DNA from: Frigoribacterium sp. Leaf263
Lineage (GTDB): Bacteria > Actinomycetota > Actinomycetes > Actinomycetales > Microbacteriaceae
Length of the DNA: 64,000 nt
Direction: 5' to 3'
Assembly (NCBI RefSeq): GCF_001422285.1
Contig: NZ_LMMO01000004.1
Location: 374,983 to 438,982, forward strand
A program made the position numbers and the translations under genes. Positions 52,807 to 61,508 of the stretch are shown here, one piece after another. Position 1 is the first letter of the stretch; each line of letters starts with the position of its first letter. Under the pieces are notes generated by a model. The model saw only the letters and a program-made list of their open reading frames with translations. It was not told where the DNA came from and made no database searches.

Positions 52807-53451
52807 ATGCCTGAACTCCTGCACATCGACTCGTCCGCCGACCTCGCGACCAGTCGGTCGCGGGCCATCACCGGCGCCTTCGCCGACGCCTGGCGCGATC
52901 TCGGCGACGACCACACGATCACGCGCCGCGATCTGCACGTCGACCAGCTGCCGCATCTCAGCGACAGCGCGCTGCACTGGCCGCCGCGCCTGCGTCAGCC
53001 GGGCGACGCGCCCGACCCCGCGCACGAGGCCCTGCAGCAGACCCTCATCGCCGAGCTGATCGCCGCCGACGTCGTGCTGATCGGCGCGCCGCTCTACAAC
53101 TACTCGGTGCCCTCGACGCTCAAGGCGTGGATCGACAACATCCATCTGCCCGCCGTGACGGCGCCGTTCGACGGCGACGACCAGCAGCCCCTCGCCGGTC
53201 GCCCCGCCGTCATCGTCACGAGCCGCGGCGGCGTCTACGACGTCGGCACCGACACCGAGGGGTGGGACCACGCGACCCCCGTGCTCGACATCATCCTCGG
53301 GAAGACCCTCGGCATGTCGCTCGAGGTCATCGCCACGAACCTCACGCTGAGCGATCGCCTGCCCATGCCCGAGGGCTCGCGCGAGCGGGCCGAGCGCGAG
53401 TTCGCCGAAGCCACACGGGCAGCGGTCGAGGCCGCCCGACGTCTCGGCTGA
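52807..53451 (+). CDS. azoR: FMN-dependent NADH azoreductase
   Basis: 214 residues with a flavodoxin-like fold. LLHIDSSADLATSRSRAITG binds the FMN phosphate, IGAPLYNYSVPSTLKAWID is the flavin-ring loop, and VIVTSRGGVYDVGTDTEGWD completes the site. It reduces quinones and azo compounds with NADH. Divergent from lhr. Confidence 0.92.
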   Translation: MPELLHIDSSADLATSRSRAITGAFADAWRDLGDDHTITRRDLHVDQLPHLSDSALHWPPRLRQPGDAPDPAHEALQQTLIAELIAADVVLIGAPLYNYSVPSTLKAWIDNIHLPAVTAPFDGDDQQPLAGRPAVIVTSRGGVYDVGTDTEGWDHATPVLDIILGKTLGMSLEVIATNLTLSDRLPMPEGSRERAEREFAEATRAAVEAARRLG

Positions 53452-53468
53452 CGGCCGGTGACCCGCCC

Positions 53469-53675
53469 GTGACCCGCCGAGGAGGCGCGGCGCTCCGACG
53501 AGGGCAGCTGGCCGTCAGCAAGGTGCTCGCCTTCGTGTCGGCGCTCGCCCTGCTCGTCGGTCTCGTCCGCATCCTCCAGGCGCACGTCGTGGCGGGCGCC
53601 GCCTTCGTCATCATCGCCGTCGCCCTGATCGCGGTGGCGTTCGCGCTGGCCCGGGCGGCGACCCGGCGTCGCTGA
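53469..53675 (+). CDS. Small membrane protein, two helices
   Basis: 68 residues from a GTG, beginning TRRGGAALRRGQLAVSKVL with helices AFVSALALLVGLVRIL and AAFVIIAVALIAVAFALARA. Its first codons include the dispersed 10-mer at 53481. Possibly co-transcribed with azoR. Its end (RAATRRR-stop) is repeated downstream. Confidence 0.55.
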   Translation: MTRRGGAALRRGQLAVSKVLAFVSALALLVGLVRILQAHVVAGAAFVIIAVALIAVAFALARAATRRR

Positions 53676-53774
53676 CGCGAGCAGCGCCTCTCCGGGCGGC
53701 GACCCGGCGTCGCTGACGCGAGCCGCGCCTCCTCGGGCGGCGACCCGGTCTGGGTAGGTCGAGCCGCGCCTCCT
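53652..53774. repeat. Three 41-bp tandem units starting at a gene 3' end
   Basis: Units begin CGGGCGGCGACCCGG at 53652, 53693 and 53734. Unit 1 holds the stop codon of the small membrane gene; unit 2 repeats GTCGCTGACGCGAGC including TGA; unit 3 has diverged. Units 2 and 3 contain CCGCGCCTCC (53723, 53764). Confidence 0.88.
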
Positions 53775-53810
53775 CGGCCCGGTGTCGGCGGCACCGCCTA
53801 CGCTGGCGGC

Positions 53811-54791
53811 ATGCACAGTCGCACACTCGGCCGCACCGGCCGCGAAGTATCCGTCATCGGCCTCGGCACCTGGCAGCTCGGCGCCGACTGGGGCGACGTC
53901 AGCGAGAGCGATGCGCTCGACGTGCTCGGCGCCTCCGTCGAGTCGGGCGTCACCTTCTTCGACACCGCCGACGTCTACGGCGATGGCCGCAGCGAGCAGA
54001 TCATCGGCCGGTTCCGCGCCTCGAACCCCGACGCCGACATCACCGTCGCGACGAAGATGGGTCGCCGCCTCGACCAGCTGCCCGCCAACTACGTGCGGCA
54101 GAACTTCATCGAGTGGACCGACCGCTCACGGCGCAACCTCGGCGTCGACACCCTCGACCTCGTGCAGCTGCACTGCCCGCCCACCCCGGTCTTCGAGAGC
54201 GACGCGGTCTACGACGCCCTCGACGAGCTCGTGGCGAACGGGGCGATCGCCGCGTACGGCGTCAGCGTCGAAGAGACCGCTCAGGCCCTCACCGCCATCG
54301 CGCGTCCGAATCTCGCGACGGTGCAGATCATCCTCAACGCGTTCCGGCTGAAGCCCCTCGACGAGGTGCTGCCTCGCGCGCAGGAGGCCGGGGTCGGCAT
54401 CATCGCGCGGGTCCCGCTCGCCAGCGGTCTGCTCTCGGGCAAGTACACGACCGCGACGACCTTCGCCGAGAACGACCACCGCAGCTACAACCGCAACGGC
54501 GAGGCCTTCGACCAGGGCGAGACCTTCAGCGGCGTCGACTTCGAGCAGGGCGTCGCGGCCGCGCAGGAGTTCGCCGAGGCGGTCCCCGACGGCGTGACGG
54601 TTCCGCAGGCGGCGCTCGCCTGGGTCGTCGACCAGCCCGGCGTCAGCACCGTGATCCCGGGGGCCCGCAACGTCGAGCAGGCTCGCGCGAACGCCGCGGC
54701 CGGTGATGTCGTGCTCGACGAGGGGCTCGACTCCGAGGTCGTCCGCATCTACGAGAAGTACTTCCGCGAGGCCGTCCACCCGCGCTGGTAG
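53811..54791 (+). CDS. Aldo/keto reductase
   Basis: 326 residues, TIM-barrel AKR. The catalytic tetrad is Asp51, Tyr56 (FDTADVYGDG), Lys82 (ATKMG) and His121 (LVQLHCP). The C-terminal NADPH site is PGVSTVIPGARNVEQARANA. Similar to MSMEG/YajO-type stand-alone oxidoreductases; substrate unknown. Confidence 0.93.
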   Translation: MHSRTLGRTGREVSVIGLGTWQLGADWGDVSESDALDVLGASVESGVTFFDTADVYGDGRSEQIIGRFRASNPDADITVATKMGRRLDQLPANYVRQNFIEWTDRSRRNLGVDTLDLVQLHCPPTPVFESDAVYDALDELVANGAIAAYGVSVEETAQALTAIARPNLATVQIILNAFRLKPLDEVLPRAQEAGVGIIARVPLASGLLSGKYTTATTFAENDHRSYNRNGEAFDQGETFSGVDFEQGVAAAQEFAEAVPDGVTVPQAALAWVVDQPGVSTVIPGARNVEQARANAAAGDVVLDEGLDSEVVRIYEKYFREAVHPRW

Positions 54792-54880
54792 CGCCGCTGG
54801 GCCGTACGCCGCTGAGCGCCCGGGCGGCGCCGGGTCGCACTTCAGTCGCGGAGCCCTGCCGCGCCGGGGGCGAGCCGCCC

Positions 54881-55582
54881 CACACCTCGTATTCGGCGTG
54901 ACACCCCGAGATCGCGGGGTGTGACGCGGGTTCCGGGGTGTGGGGCCGCGATTCGGCCGCGGGGGCGGTACACGCGCAACGTGCGGGTGCCACCGGGTCA
55001 TGCGGCGGCGCCGGGCGCTCTGCTGTGCCGCAGCTGCCAGGCGTGCTGCTGGCAGGCACGTCACACCTCGTATTCGGCGTGACACCCCGAGATCGCGGGG
55101 TGTGACGCGGGTTCCGGGGTGGTGGGTCGTGGATCAGCCGCGGGGGCGGTACACGCGCAACGCCCGGGGCAGCAGGCGAACCTCGTAGCGGTACCCCTCG
55201 ACGACGGGGGACCGGCGGCCTCGGCGCCGCAGCTGCCAGGCGTGCTGCTGGCAGGCACGTCACACCTCGTATTCGGCGTGACACCCCGAGATCGCGGGGT
55301 GTGACGCGGGTTCCGGGGTGGTGGGTCGTGGATCAGCCGCGGGGGCGGTACACGCGCAACGTGCGGGTGCCACCGGGTCATGCGGCGGCGCCGGGCGCTC
55401 TGCGGCGCCGCAGCTGCCAGGCGTGCTGCTGGCAGGCACGTCACACCTCGTATTCGGCGTGACACCCCGAGATCGCGGGGTGTGACGCGGGTTCCGGGGT
55501 GGTGGGTCGTGGATCAGCCGCGGGGGCGGTACACGCGCAACGCCCGGGGCAGCAGGCGAACCTCGTAGCGGTACCCGTCGTG
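54881..55582. repeat. Array of four 60-bp hairpins (family copies C1-C4) alternating with duplicated gene 3' ends
   Basis: Hairpin units (CACACCTCGTATTCGGCGTG, then ACACCCCGAGATCGCGGGGT) start at 54881, 55062, 55261 and 55442. The spacer 55128-55202 is a near copy of 55508-55582, the last codons and stop of the leftward PAP2-DAGK gene. Spacers after units 1 and 3 share the same last about 30 bp (coding LRVYRPRG-stop) but then diverge. Periods are 181, 199 and 180 bp. Confidence 0.9.
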
Positions 55583-57247
55583 CTCGGCGGTCTCGGGCAG
55601 CGAGGTGTCGCCCTCGCCGTCGTGCGCGATCGCGGGTCGGGGCGCCCCCGCGACGGTGACCGCGAACCGCGACGTCACCTCGGTCGAGAACGCCTCCTTC
55701 TCAGGCAGGAGACCGAGGAGGCGCAGGGTCGCCGTGCTCCTCGGGCCGAACGCGAGCGATGACAGCGCCCCGATCCGGCCGAGTCTCGAACCGGACGACA
55801 GCGTGCGCACCTCGAGCGAGCCGTCGTCGAGGGCCCGGCGCCGCATCGGCGAGACGACGTCGTCGTCGTTGCGCCCGACCCCGACGAACACAGACCACGC
55901 CGTACGCGCAGCCCCCTGGCGCACAGAGCCACCGCGGCCCTCCACGTCACCGCCACCGCGGCCCACCGCACCGACGCCGGCCGCATCACCGCCATCGCGG
56001 CCCACCGCATCGCGGCCCGTCGCACCGGCATCCGACGCACCAGCGTCACCGCGGCTCGCCGCATCGTCGTCTCGCTCGATGGTCACCGTGCGCCCCCGTC
56101 GCAGGATCTGCACCCCGGACACGAGCCCGGCCACGCGCTTGCCCAGGCGCCCCTCGAGACGGTCGCGCTCGGCGAGGTAGTCGGCGTAGACGCCCAGGGC
56201 CGTGGCGTTGATCGCGAGGTGGTGCGGCTCGCCGTCGACGTCGACGGCGGCGACGTCCACGCGGGCTCCCGAGCCGGCGGACAGGGCGGCGACCGCCGCG
56301 TCGACCGAGTCGGTGCCGACCGCACGGGAGAAGTGATCGAAGGTGCCGCCGGGCACGACGAGCAGCGGCAGATCGTGTTCGAGCGCGACCCTCGCGGCGG
56401 TCTCGACCGTGCCGTCGCCGCCGACGACCGCGAGCACCCGCGGGGGGTTCCGCCGCCGCAGTTCGGCGGCGACCATCTCGCCGAGGTCGGTGTCACCGAG
56501 CGACCGGTAGCGCGCCTCCGGAAGCCGTCTGCGCAGCAGTGCGACGGGGTCTCGTCGACGAGCAGCCCCCGACGCCCCGTTCGAGACCACGAGGACGCCC
56601 TCGCCGCGCGACGACGCGGGCAGCTCGATCGGTTCGCCGGCCAGAGCGGCCGGGCCGGCCGGATGCGCGGGCACGGGCAGCACGAGGCGCCCTGCGACGG
56701 CGACGCCGGCGCCGAGCAGCGCCCCGCCCACGACGTCCGAGAGCCAGTGCGCCCCGACCTTCAGTCGCGAGTACGAGACGGCGGCCGCCAGCGGGGCGAG
56801 GACGAGACCGGTCCGGGGCGACTCGAGCGCCACCCCGGTGACGAACGCCACGGCGCTGGCCGTGTGACCCGACGGGAACGAGGCGCTTCGCGGCTGACGA
56901 CGCAGCTGACGAGCGATGGGCACGTCGTCGAGCAGAGGGCGCGGACCGCCGATCAGGTTCTTGCCGACGGCGTTGGCGATGAGGCTCGCCATGCCGAGTG
57001 AGAGGGCGCCGCGCGACCCGGCCCGCCGGTCGCCGACGAGCAGCAGCACAGCGGCGGTCGTCAGCCAGAGGGTGCCGTGGTCGGCGGAGTGCGAGAGGCG
57101 CTTCCAGGCCCGGTCCGACCGCGGGTGCCGCTCGCGACCGTTCATCAGGTGCGCGGCGGCGCGATCGACACGGCGGACCCCCATCGGCAGCGTCAGGAGA
57201 GGGAAGAGCCGTCGCCGAGCGGCAGGGACGTCATGGTCGGGGAGCAC
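55514..57247 (-). CDS. PAP2 phosphatase - diacylglycerol kinase fusion
   Basis: 577 residues from a GTG. Residues about 90-200 form a PAP2 domain with all three motifs: KNLIGGPRP, PSGHT and SRLKVGAHWLSD. Residues about 215-575 are a diacylglycerol/sphingosine-kinase-like domain with VVGGDGTVETAA and VVPGGTFDHFSRAVG. A Gly/Asp/Arg-rich insertion with loose repeats (GRDAVGRDGGDAAGVGAVGR) splits the kinase domain around residue 400. It probably recycles or remodels lipid or undecaprenyl phosphates at the membrane. Confidence 0.9.
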   Translation of the reverse strand: MLPDHDVPAARRRLFPLLTLPMGVRRVDRAAAHLMNGRERHPRSDRAWKRLSHSADHGTLWLTTAAVLLLVGDRRAGSRGALSLGMASLIANAVGKNLIGGPRPLLDDVPIARQLRRQPRSASFPSGHTASAVAFVTGVALESPRTGLVLAPLAAAVSYSRLKVGAHWLSDVVGGALLGAGVAVAGRLVLPVPAHPAGPAALAGEPIELPASSRGEGVLVVSNGASGAARRRDPVALLRRRLPEARYRSLGDTDLGEMVAAELRRRNPPRVLAVVGGDGTVETAARVALEHDLPLLVVPGGTFDHFSRAVGTDSVDAAVAALSAGSGARVDVAAVDVDGEPHHLAINATALGVYADYLAERDRLEGRLGKRVAGLVSGVQILRRGRTVTIERDDDAASRGDAGASDAGATGRDAVGRDGGDAAGVGAVGRGGGDVEGRGGSVRQGAARTAWSVFVGVGRNDDDVVSPMRRRALDDGSLEVRTLSSGSRLGRIGALSSLAFGPRSTATLRLLGLLPEKEAFSTEVTSRFAVTVAGAPRPAIAHDGEGDTSLPETAEHDGYRYEVRLLPRALRVYRPRG

Positions 57248-57314
57248 GCGTCCACCGTACCCGGGCGCGCCTGGCCCCCCGGCGAACCGTCATCGCGGCC
57301 GTGCGCGACGCCGA

Positions 57315-57500
57315 GGAGGCGCGGCGGGGGAGGGAGCACCGCAGCGGCTCTGTGCGCGGCGCCTTCCGCGCCCGCGGCCCTGTGCACGACACCCTCAGCG
57401 TCACGCCCGCCGCCCGCCGCCCGCCGCCCGCCGCCCGCGCGCGCGCCCGCGGCCCTATGCGCGACACCCTCAGCGCCACGCCTCCGCGCACACACCCTCA
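57315..57500. repeat. Intergenic low-complexity with repeated gene 3' ends and a CCGCCCG microsatellite
   Basis: Two about 38-bp units (CGCCCGCGGCCCTGTGCACG type, near 57369 and 57444) each contain GACACCCTCAGCG, matching the CACCCTCA that holds the stop codon of the leftward gene at 57498. Between them CCGCCCG is repeated four to five times (57407-57437). Confidence 0.75.
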
Positions 57501-58352
57501 GGCGTGCCGCGTCCCCTCGCCGCCGAGCACGGCGCGATACCCCTCACGGAACGTCGGGTAGGCGAACGCGAACCCCGTCGACCGCAGTCGGGCGTTCGAG
57601 AGCCGCTTGTCGCCGCCCGCCTGCCGACCCGTCGGGGGAGCCATCGCCGGCGCCGTGACGCCCAGCTCGGCGGCCAGGAAGAGCAGGACCTCGTCGAGCC
57701 GGGCCGGCTCGTCGTCGACCCCGAGGTAGACGGCCTCGGGCTCCGAGACCACCGTCGTGAGGTGCACGATCGCGGCCGCGGCGTCGTCGCGGTGGATGCG
57801 GTTGGTGTGAGGCGAGCCGTCGCGCCGTTCGGATCGCGTGGCGCTCCCGTCGCGCACCTGCTCGATCAGTCGCTCGCGACCCGGCCCGTAGACGCCGCCG
57901 AGGCGCAGCGTCACCGCCTCGGGCGCACGCTCGCGCAGCAGCTGCTCGGCCTCGAGCAGCACGTCGGCGGTGGGGGTGCCGCCGTGCGCGGGGGTCTCCT
58001 CCGTGACGAGGCTGCCGTCGGTCACGTCGTACACGGCGGTCGACGAGACGACGAGGAGGCGCGGGTCGGCAGCCGACGCCGCGATCCCGTCGAGCACGTT
58101 GCGCAGGCCCTCCACGTAGGTGGCGCGGTACTCGCCCGGCGTGCGCGAGCCGGCCGCGAGGGCCACGACGACGACCTCGGTGTCGTCGTCGACGACGGGC
58201 ACCTCGCGGCGCAGGTCGACCGACCGGCCCTCGATGCGGGACGGCAGCAGGTCGGCGCGACGCCGGAGCCCGACGACGCGGTGCCCGTCGGTCGCGAACC
58301 GCAGCCCCGTCTCGGTGCCCAGGTCGCCGCAGCCCGCGATCAGAACGCTCAT
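57498..58352 (-). CDS. NAD-dependent epimerase/dehydratase-like protein (atypical SDR, YeeZ-like)
   Basis: 284 residues. MSVLIAGCGDLGTETGLRFA carries the atypical GxGxxG of the YeeZ group; LLVVSSTAVYDVTDGS and LRLGGVYGPGRERLI follow. Substrate unknown. A KRLSNARLRSTGFAFAYPTF segment near the end is family-typical. Confidence 0.9.
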   Translation of the reverse strand: MSVLIAGCGDLGTETGLRFATDGHRVVGLRRRADLLPSRIEGRSVDLRREVPVVDDDTEVVVVALAAGSRTPGEYRATYVEGLRNVLDGIAASAADPRLLVVSSTAVYDVTDGSLVTEETPAHGGTPTADVLLEAEQLLRERAPEAVTLRLGGVYGPGRERLIEQVRDGSATRSERRDGSPHTNRIHRDDAAAAIVHLTTVVSEPEAVYLGVDDEPARLDEVLLFLAAELGVTAPAMAPPTGRQAGGDKRLSNARLRSTGFAFAYPTFREGYRAVLGGEGTRHA

Positions 58353-58392
58353 GCTCCGACCCTAGTGGGCCGCGCCTCCCCGGCCGCCGGCC

Positions 58393-58842
58393 TCAGAGCC
58401 GGTCGAGCGTCGCCCGATCGAGCTCGCCGCCGAAGTACTTCGCCAACGCCTGCGAGAACCTCCGCTCGGCCGGCGCCGCCTGGGCGAACAGCGTCAGCGA
58501 CGAGCGCGCCTTCATCGCGTCGACGCCCCCGAAGACCTGCTCCGGGTCGTCCGTCGGCAGGTCGAGCAGGGCGTCGACGCAGTCGAGCAGCCGCGGTCCG
58601 AGCAGCGGATGCGCCAGGTACGCCCGGGCCTCGCCGATCGTCGCGATGGCGTACCGCTCGGCGGTCGCACTGCGACCCAGCCCCGCGACCTGCGGGAACA
58701 CGAACCACATCCAGTGGCTCGTCTTGCGGCCGTCGCGCAGCTCGGCGAGGGCCCGGTCGTAGGTGCCGTGCGCCTCCTGGGCGGTGACGAAGCGCTCGAG
58801 GTCGTGCCGGTCGAGCAGGTCGGAGTCGGTCGGATCGCTCAT
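58393..58842 (-). CDS. DUF1810 family protein
   Basis: 149 residues. DLERFVTAQEAHGTYDRALA, KTSHWMWFVFPQVAGLGRS and MKARSSLTLFA match DUF1810 (calpastatin-like annotation in some genomes), function unknown. Confidence 0.92.
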   Translation of the reverse strand: MSDPTDSDLLDRHDLERFVTAQEAHGTYDRALAELRDGRKTSHWMWFVFPQVAGLGRSATAERYAIATIGEARAYLAHPLLGPRLLDCVDALLDLPTDDPEQVFGGVDAMKARSSLTLFAQAAPAERRFSQALAKYFGGELDRATLDRL

Positions 58843-58939
58843 GATGCCGTTCTACGCCGCACCGGACCCGCTAGTCTGGTCGGCTGCCCGCGGGGCGGCG
58901 AGCGTGAGACCGCACGCTCCTGCGGCTGAAAGGCACGAC

Positions 58940-60061
58940 ATGACCCCCATCGACCGAGCACCGATCGTCATCGAGCGGATCGCCGTCCCCGCGACCCTCG
59001 ACGGCCCCGACGCCGCCGACTTCGTCGAGGCGGTCGCCGTCGAGAATGTGACGCGGGCGCATGCGCTCGGCTCGGACGAGATGGCCTGGCTGCCCGACGA
59101 GCAACTGCCGAACTGGCTCGACGCCTACAAGGACATGCGCTGGTTCGTCGTCCGCGACGCCGGTCGCATCGTCGCCACCGGCTCGTACGAGAGCCGTCTC
59201 GACGGCGACGCCGCGACCACGGCCCACGTCGACGTCACGGTGCTGCCCTCGCACCGACGCCGCGGCATCGGGTCGGCGCTGCTCGCCCACGTCGAGGAGG
59301 TCGCGCGCCGCGAGGGTCGCACCCAGGTGATCGCGTACGTGCGCTCCCTCGGTGATGCCGGACCGCGCCTCCTGCCCCCGACCGGCGCCGGCTCGGTCGG
59401 CGCCGACGACCCCGCGGTGCGCCTGCTGCTCGGGCGCGACTGGGTGCTCGGGCAGGTGATGCGCTGCAGCCGCCTCGCCCTGCCCGTGGACGAGGAGGCG
59501 CTGGCCGGCATCCGAGACCGCGCCCGGGCCGCCGCGGGCGACGACTACCGATTGCGCACCTGGATCGGCCGATCGCCCGACGAGTGGCTGGCCGACCTCG
59601 CCGACCTCGAGACCCGGATGAGCACGGACGCACCGTCGGGCGGGGTCGACGAGCCCGAGGACATCTGGACCGCCGAGCGGTTCCGTGACGCCGAGGACCA
59701 GGCGCTCGCCGGCCCGCGCACGCGCTTCACGGCCGTCGTCGAGCACGTGCCGACGGGTCGACTCGCCGGATTCAGTCAGCTGGAGGCACCGGCCGAGCGG
59801 TCGCGCCCCGCCTTCCAGCAGGACACCCTCGTGCTGCGCGAGCACCGCGGGCACCGGCTCGGCTGGCTGCTCAAGATCGCCACGACCGATCTGCTCACCG
59901 CCGAACGCCCCGGCCACCCCGGCGTCTTCACGTTCAACGCGGAGGAGAACCGGCCCATGCTCGACGTGAACGAGGCCGTCGGCTTCGTCCCGTTCGAGTA
60001 CGAAGGGGTGTGGAGCAAGCAGGTCCGAGCAGACGGGGCGGGTGTGCGCCTCAGGCCGTGA
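58940..60061 (+). CDS. Double GNAT-domain acetyltransferase
   Basis: 373 residues. The first GNAT domain has VDVTVLPSHRRRGIGSALLA (acetyl-CoA loop) and the second HVPTGRLAGFSQLEAP with TLVLREHRGHRLGWLLK. Such tandem proteins include mycothiol synthase-like and antibiotic-modifying enzymes; substrate not predictable. It overlaps the convergent SIMPL gene by 11 bp. Confidence 0.88.
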   Translation: MTPIDRAPIVIERIAVPATLDGPDAADFVEAVAVENVTRAHALGSDEMAWLPDEQLPNWLDAYKDMRWFVVRDAGRIVATGSYESRLDGDAATTAHVDVTVLPSHRRRGIGSALLAHVEEVARREGRTQVIAYVRSLGDAGPRLLPPTGAGSVGADDPAVRLLLGRDWVLGQVMRCSRLALPVDEEALAGIRDRARAAAGDDYRLRTWIGRSPDEWLADLADLETRMSTDAPSGGVDEPEDIWTAERFRDAEDQALAGPRTRFTAVVEHVPTGRLAGFSQLEAPAERSRPAFQQDTLVLREHRGHRLGWLLKIATTDLLTAERPGHPGVFTFNAEENRPMLDVNEAVGFVPFEYEGVWSKQVRADGAGVRLRP

Positions 60062-60722
60062 AGTCCGCGCTGATGGTCGCCGTGACCTCGATGTCGTCGG
60101 GCTGCAGGTCGAACACGACCGAGCCCGAGGCGTCGACGGACGAGCCGGCCATCATCGACCGTGAGGCCATGAACGGGACGCCACCCGCGCCTCCTTCGCC
60201 CGGCCGCAGCCCCGGCTCGTAGACGGCCTGCAGCTCGGGTGCGCCCAGCCCGAGGGCGTCGGCGTAGTCCGAGGCGCGCGCGACGGCGTCCGCCACGGCG
60301 GCGAGTCGGGCGTCCTGCTCGACCTCGGCCCGGCGCGCGTGCCCGAGCGACCACTCGACGCCCTCGATCGTGACGCCCTCGACGTGCGCGAGCTCGCCCA
60401 CCCAGTCGGCCAGCGCGGTGAAGTCCTGGAACCTCACCTCGATCGTCGACCGCGTCCGGTACCGCACCGAGGAGGCGCGGGTCCCGTCGATCGCGACCGG
60501 CTCCGTCACGGGACCCACCGACACGGATCGGGCCGTCCACCACGTCGCCGCCCCCTGGCGACGCAGGGTCGTCGCCTGCTCGGTGACGCGGTTGTGGACG
60601 GTGACGCCGTCGTCCACGACGCTCGACCGGTCGTCGCCCTCGAGCTCGACCGCCAGCCGCAGCAGACCGCGCTCGGCGCGATACCGGTGCGTGACGCTGC
60701 CGGTGACGGCGATGACGGCCAC
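60051..60722 (-). CDS. SIMPL (DUF541) domain protein
   Basis: 223 residues. VTGSVTHRYRAERGLLRLAV, RYRTRSTIEVRFQDFTALAD and the last strand DDIEVTATISADFTA are the SIMPL pattern. Unlike most family members no signal peptide is present, so it appears cytoplasmic. Confidence 0.86.
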   Translation of the reverse strand: MAVIAVTGSVTHRYRAERGLLRLAVELEGDDRSSVVDDGVTVHNRVTEQATTLRRQGAATWWTARSVSVGPVTEPVAIDGTRASSVRYRTRSTIEVRFQDFTALADWVGELAHVEGVTIEGVEWSLGHARRAEVEQDARLAAVADAVARASDYADALGLGAPELQAVYEPGLRPGEGGAGGVPFMASRSMMAGSSVDASGSVVFDLQPDDIEVTATISADFTA

Positions 60723-60732
60723 GACCCGACCC

Positions 60733-61419
60733 CTAGAGGACGACGTCGGAGCTGTCGGGCGCCTGCGTCGTGTCGGCGGTGACCGGGTTCGTCACGCGCG
60801 AGATGAAGGCGTTGAGGTCGTCGAGCTCGTCCTGCGAGACTCCGTGCGCGAGGTCGGCGTAGACCTCGACGTCGACGTCGGCGTGCTCGGTCAGCCAGTC
60901 GGTCGTGCGCGTGACGGCATCGATCGGGATGACCTGGTCGGCGTCGCCACGACCGTAGAAGACGGCGGGTCGGACGCGCGCGAGGGCCGCGTCGGCGTCG
61001 GCGGAGGCCGGGTCGTCGACGACGAAGCCGGCTAGCACGGCCGTGAACGTGAAGCGCTCGGGCGCACGCCGGAGCAGCTGCAGCGACAGCGAGCCTCCCT
61101 GCGAGAAGCCGAGCAGGCTCACGCTCGGGTGCGACTCGGCGAGCGAGTCGAGCCAGGTCAGCACGGCCGTCGCGGCCTCGTCGACCGGTGCGGGGTCCGG
61201 CGAGCCCGGAGTGGTCAGCGGATACCACGAGAAACCGTCGCCGTGGGCGAGCGGCGCCCGCAGCGAGGCGATCGCGAACGCCTGCGGGAGGTACGGTGCC
61301 AGCCCGATCAGATCGCCCTCGTGCGAGCCCACCCCGTGCAGCAGGACGAGCAGCGGCCGACCGTCGCGCTCGGACTCGTCGACGGACCACTGGATGACGG
61401 AGGGATCGATCTGCACCAT
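60733..61419 (-). CDS. Phospholipase/carboxylesterase, alpha/beta hydrolase
   Basis: 228 residues. PLLVLLHGVGSHEGDLIGLA supplies the oxyanion region, GFSQGG the nucleophile Ser106, and the acid Asp161 (DADQVIP) and His192 (AHGVS) complete the triad. YpfH/LysoPL-like; hydrolyses short acyl esters. Same strand as the SIMPL gene, 10 bp upstream, likely one transcript. Confidence 0.92.
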   Translation of the reverse strand: MVQIDPSVIQWSVDESERDGRPLLVLLHGVGSHEGDLIGLAPYLPQAFAIASLRAPLAHGDGFSWYPLTTPGSPDPAPVDEAATAVLTWLDSLAESHPSVSLLGFSQGGSLSLQLLRRAPERFTFTAVLAGFVVDDPASADADAALARVRPAVFYGRGDADQVIPIDAVTRTTDWLTEHADVDVEVYADLAHGVSQDELDDLNAFISRVTNPVTADTTQAPDSSDVVL

Positions 61420-61508
61420 GGGCCGAGCCTATCCAGGGCCGTGGTCGCCGTGTTCGCCTGTAGCGTTTTCGTCACCCGACCGTCACACGGGGTTGGTAGA
61501 CATGCCCC

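Noticed and set aside
52729-53271. N-terminal extension of the Lhr frame
   Set aside because: It overlaps azoR antisense and has no family similarity; Lhr homologues begin near TDVLDRFSPATREWF.
54881-55501. Possible CRISPR array
   Set aside because: Repeats are 60-bp hairpins with spacers of about 120-140 bp that themselves repeat and match the neighbouring gene; there are no cas genes.
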